A stretch of 15,755 nucleotides of DNA from Saonia sp964398035 (GTDB lineage Bacteria > Bacteroidota > Bacteroidia > Flavobacteriales > Flavobacteriaceae): the NCBI GenBank assembly GCA_964398035.1, contig CAYNLI010000069.1:1-15755 (forward strand), read 5' to 3'. The translations under genes were made by a program, and so were the position numbers. Shown in pieces: positions 15,112 through 15,755 of this stretch. Within the stretch, counting starts at the first letter, position 1. Every line of letters starts with the position of its first letter. Below the pieces are notes generated by a model. That model did not search any database. It was not told the DNA's origin and saw nothing but the letters and a program-made list of their open reading frames with translations.

Positions 15112-15609
15112 TTAGTATACCTTAACGGCATTTGTCAATAATTCACCCCATTGCTTACTATAAACATGGACTTTCTGTGTTTCAATACCGGCTGTATCCA
15201 CAACAATATTGCCTTTTTCTTTCCAGTCAAAAATACCTCCATATAAATTATGGACATTGGTAAAACCTGCTTTTAATAATTTTTCACCGATATCTTCTGA
15301 ACGTACCCCTACAGAGCAATACACTACAATAGGCATGTTTTTATTTTCTATGTTTTTTGAAACCTTATTGACATCAAATTTTTTATATCCTACCCAGAGC
15401 GCATCTTTTAAATGGCTCACACTATACTCTTCTTTTTTTCTGGTATCCAGTATGGTGAAATTGAAATTTTTCTGCAATTCACTGACCGTAATATATGGGA
15501 CGGTTTCTTTATTGTGTTTCTTTAAAGTTTCTTCAATAGTGGTTTGGCAAGAGACATTGTATAGGCCACTTACAATCAAAAGAAATGTTATGAATAAATT
15601 TTTGTTCAT
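15112..15609 (-). CDS. Rhodanese-domain lipoprotein
   Basis: This single-domain rhodanese has 165 residues. Residues 1-20 form a signal peptide ending in NVSC, so C21 is the likely lipidated Cys and the protein probably faces the periplasm. The rhodanese domain spans about 40-133, with LDTRKKEEY (54-62), a catalytic Cys at C98 in the loop CSVGVRS (98-104) and YGGIFDW (123-129) closing the fold. The active loop is complete, so persulfide transfer is plausible. A C-terminal extension of about 30 residues is of unknown role. It is the first gene of the operon visible here, 3 bases ahead of the DUF2064 gene. Rhodanese genes recur in these clusters, but the substrate is not known. Confidence 0.87.
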   Translation of the reverse strand: MNKNLFITFLLIVSGLYNVSCQTTIEETLKKHNKETVPYITVSELQKNFNFTILDTRKKEEYSVSHLKDALWVGYKKFDVNKVSKNIENKNMPIVVYCSVGVRSEDIGEKLLKAGFTNVHNLYGGIFDWKEKGNIVVDTAGIETQKVHVYSKQWGELLTNAVKVY

Positions 15610-15625
15610 TAGTACAAATTCTAAT

Positions 15626-15633
15626 CAAAGATA
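15626..15633 (-). promoter_or_regulatory. -7 promoter element for the arsenosugar operon
   Basis: The minus strand reads TATCTTTG, an exact TAnnTTTG match, 17 bases upstream of the rhodanese ATG at 15609. It would start transcription about 10 bases before the gene. No matching -33 TTG was found. If used, it makes the rhodanese gene the first of this transcript and leaves any ArsS gene in a separate unit. Confidence 0.45.
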
Positions 15634-15707
15634 GCATTTTGGGGAAGTATTTTAAATTCCAGAAACTTTAATTAAATAGAGTAAGTATGATAGAATTTGT
15701 CTTCAAA

Positions 15708-15722
15708 AAAGTTAACAACTTT
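15708..15722 (-). other. AT-rich inverted repeat upstream of the arsenosugar operon
   Basis: A perfect 6-bp inverted repeat (AAAGTT, 3-base spacer, AACTTT) is followed on the minus strand by more T residues. It lies in the 146-base gene-free stretch at the right edge (15610-15755), which otherwise holds the -7 element and a low-complexity ATT/ACT run. It could be a weak terminator for a gene beyond the window or an operator half-site pair. The stem is AT-only apart from one G-C pair, so it is weak. Confidence 0.2.
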
Positions 15723-15755
15723 AAAAATAATGTTAGTATTATTATTACTACTATT

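Noticed and set aside
15727..15755. ATT/ACT trinucleotide run at the right edge, considered as a repeat array
   Set aside because: It is a short imperfect low-complexity stretch cut by the window end, with no spacer structure.

Overview
The window looks like chromosomal DNA of a member of the Bacteroidota, most likely a marine flavobacterium. It is AT-rich, starts lack clear Shine-Dalgarno sequences, and exact matches to the Bacteroidota -7 promoter motif TAnnTTTG lie just upstream of several genes. The gene content also fits: polysaccharide-directed hydrolases and synthases, exported proteins with short Lys-rich signal peptides, and an arsenosugar-type cluster. No rRNA, tRNA, CRISPR array, insertion sequence or gene-free stretch longer than 300 bases was seen.

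Left part, minus strand (1-7710). Reading in the direction of transcription from 7710: an FAD/NAD(P)H oxidoreductase; 7 bases later a membrane protein with NapH/NosR-like ferredoxin clusters; 41 bases later an exported GH78-type alpha-L-rhamnosidase-like enzyme; then, behind its own promoter, a DPM1-like GT2 glycosyltransferase; and 1 base further a processive, cellulose-synthase-like GT2 membrane enzyme that runs off the left edge. The first two genes look like a membrane electron-transfer pair. The last two look like a polyprenol-sugar plus processive-synthase pair for a surface glycan.

Centre, plus strand (7896-10042). A putative GH113-like TIM-barrel glycosidase, probably a lipoprotein, is followed by a LysM/N-acetylmuramoyl-L-alanine amidase. 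The amidase reading frame is broken twice: once in a T-run inside the signal peptide and once in the middle of the catalytic domain. It is a pseudogene or carries sequence errors.

Right part, minus strand (15609 to 10061). Seven co-directional genes form a tightly packed cluster: rhodanese lipoprotein, TIGR04282/DUF2064 transferase, purine-nucleoside phosphorylase, arsenosugar-type arsenite methyltransferase ArsM, PiT phosphate transporter, DUF547 protein and TIGR04283 GT2 glycosyltransferase. The first four are joined by a 3-base gap and two ATGA start/stop overlaps. The set matches the arsenosugar biosynthesis clusters of Bacteroidota. ArsM would make methylated arsenic. A radical-SAM ArsS, not in this window, would add the 5'-deoxyadenosyl group. 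The phosphorylase could then swap adenine for phosphate, and the two transferases would handle the sugar. The phosphorylase has Asp where 6-oxopurine-specific enzymes have Asn, which fits an adenine-nucleoside substrate. No ArsR, ArsC or arsenite efflux gene is present, so this looks biosynthetic rather than a standard resistance operon.
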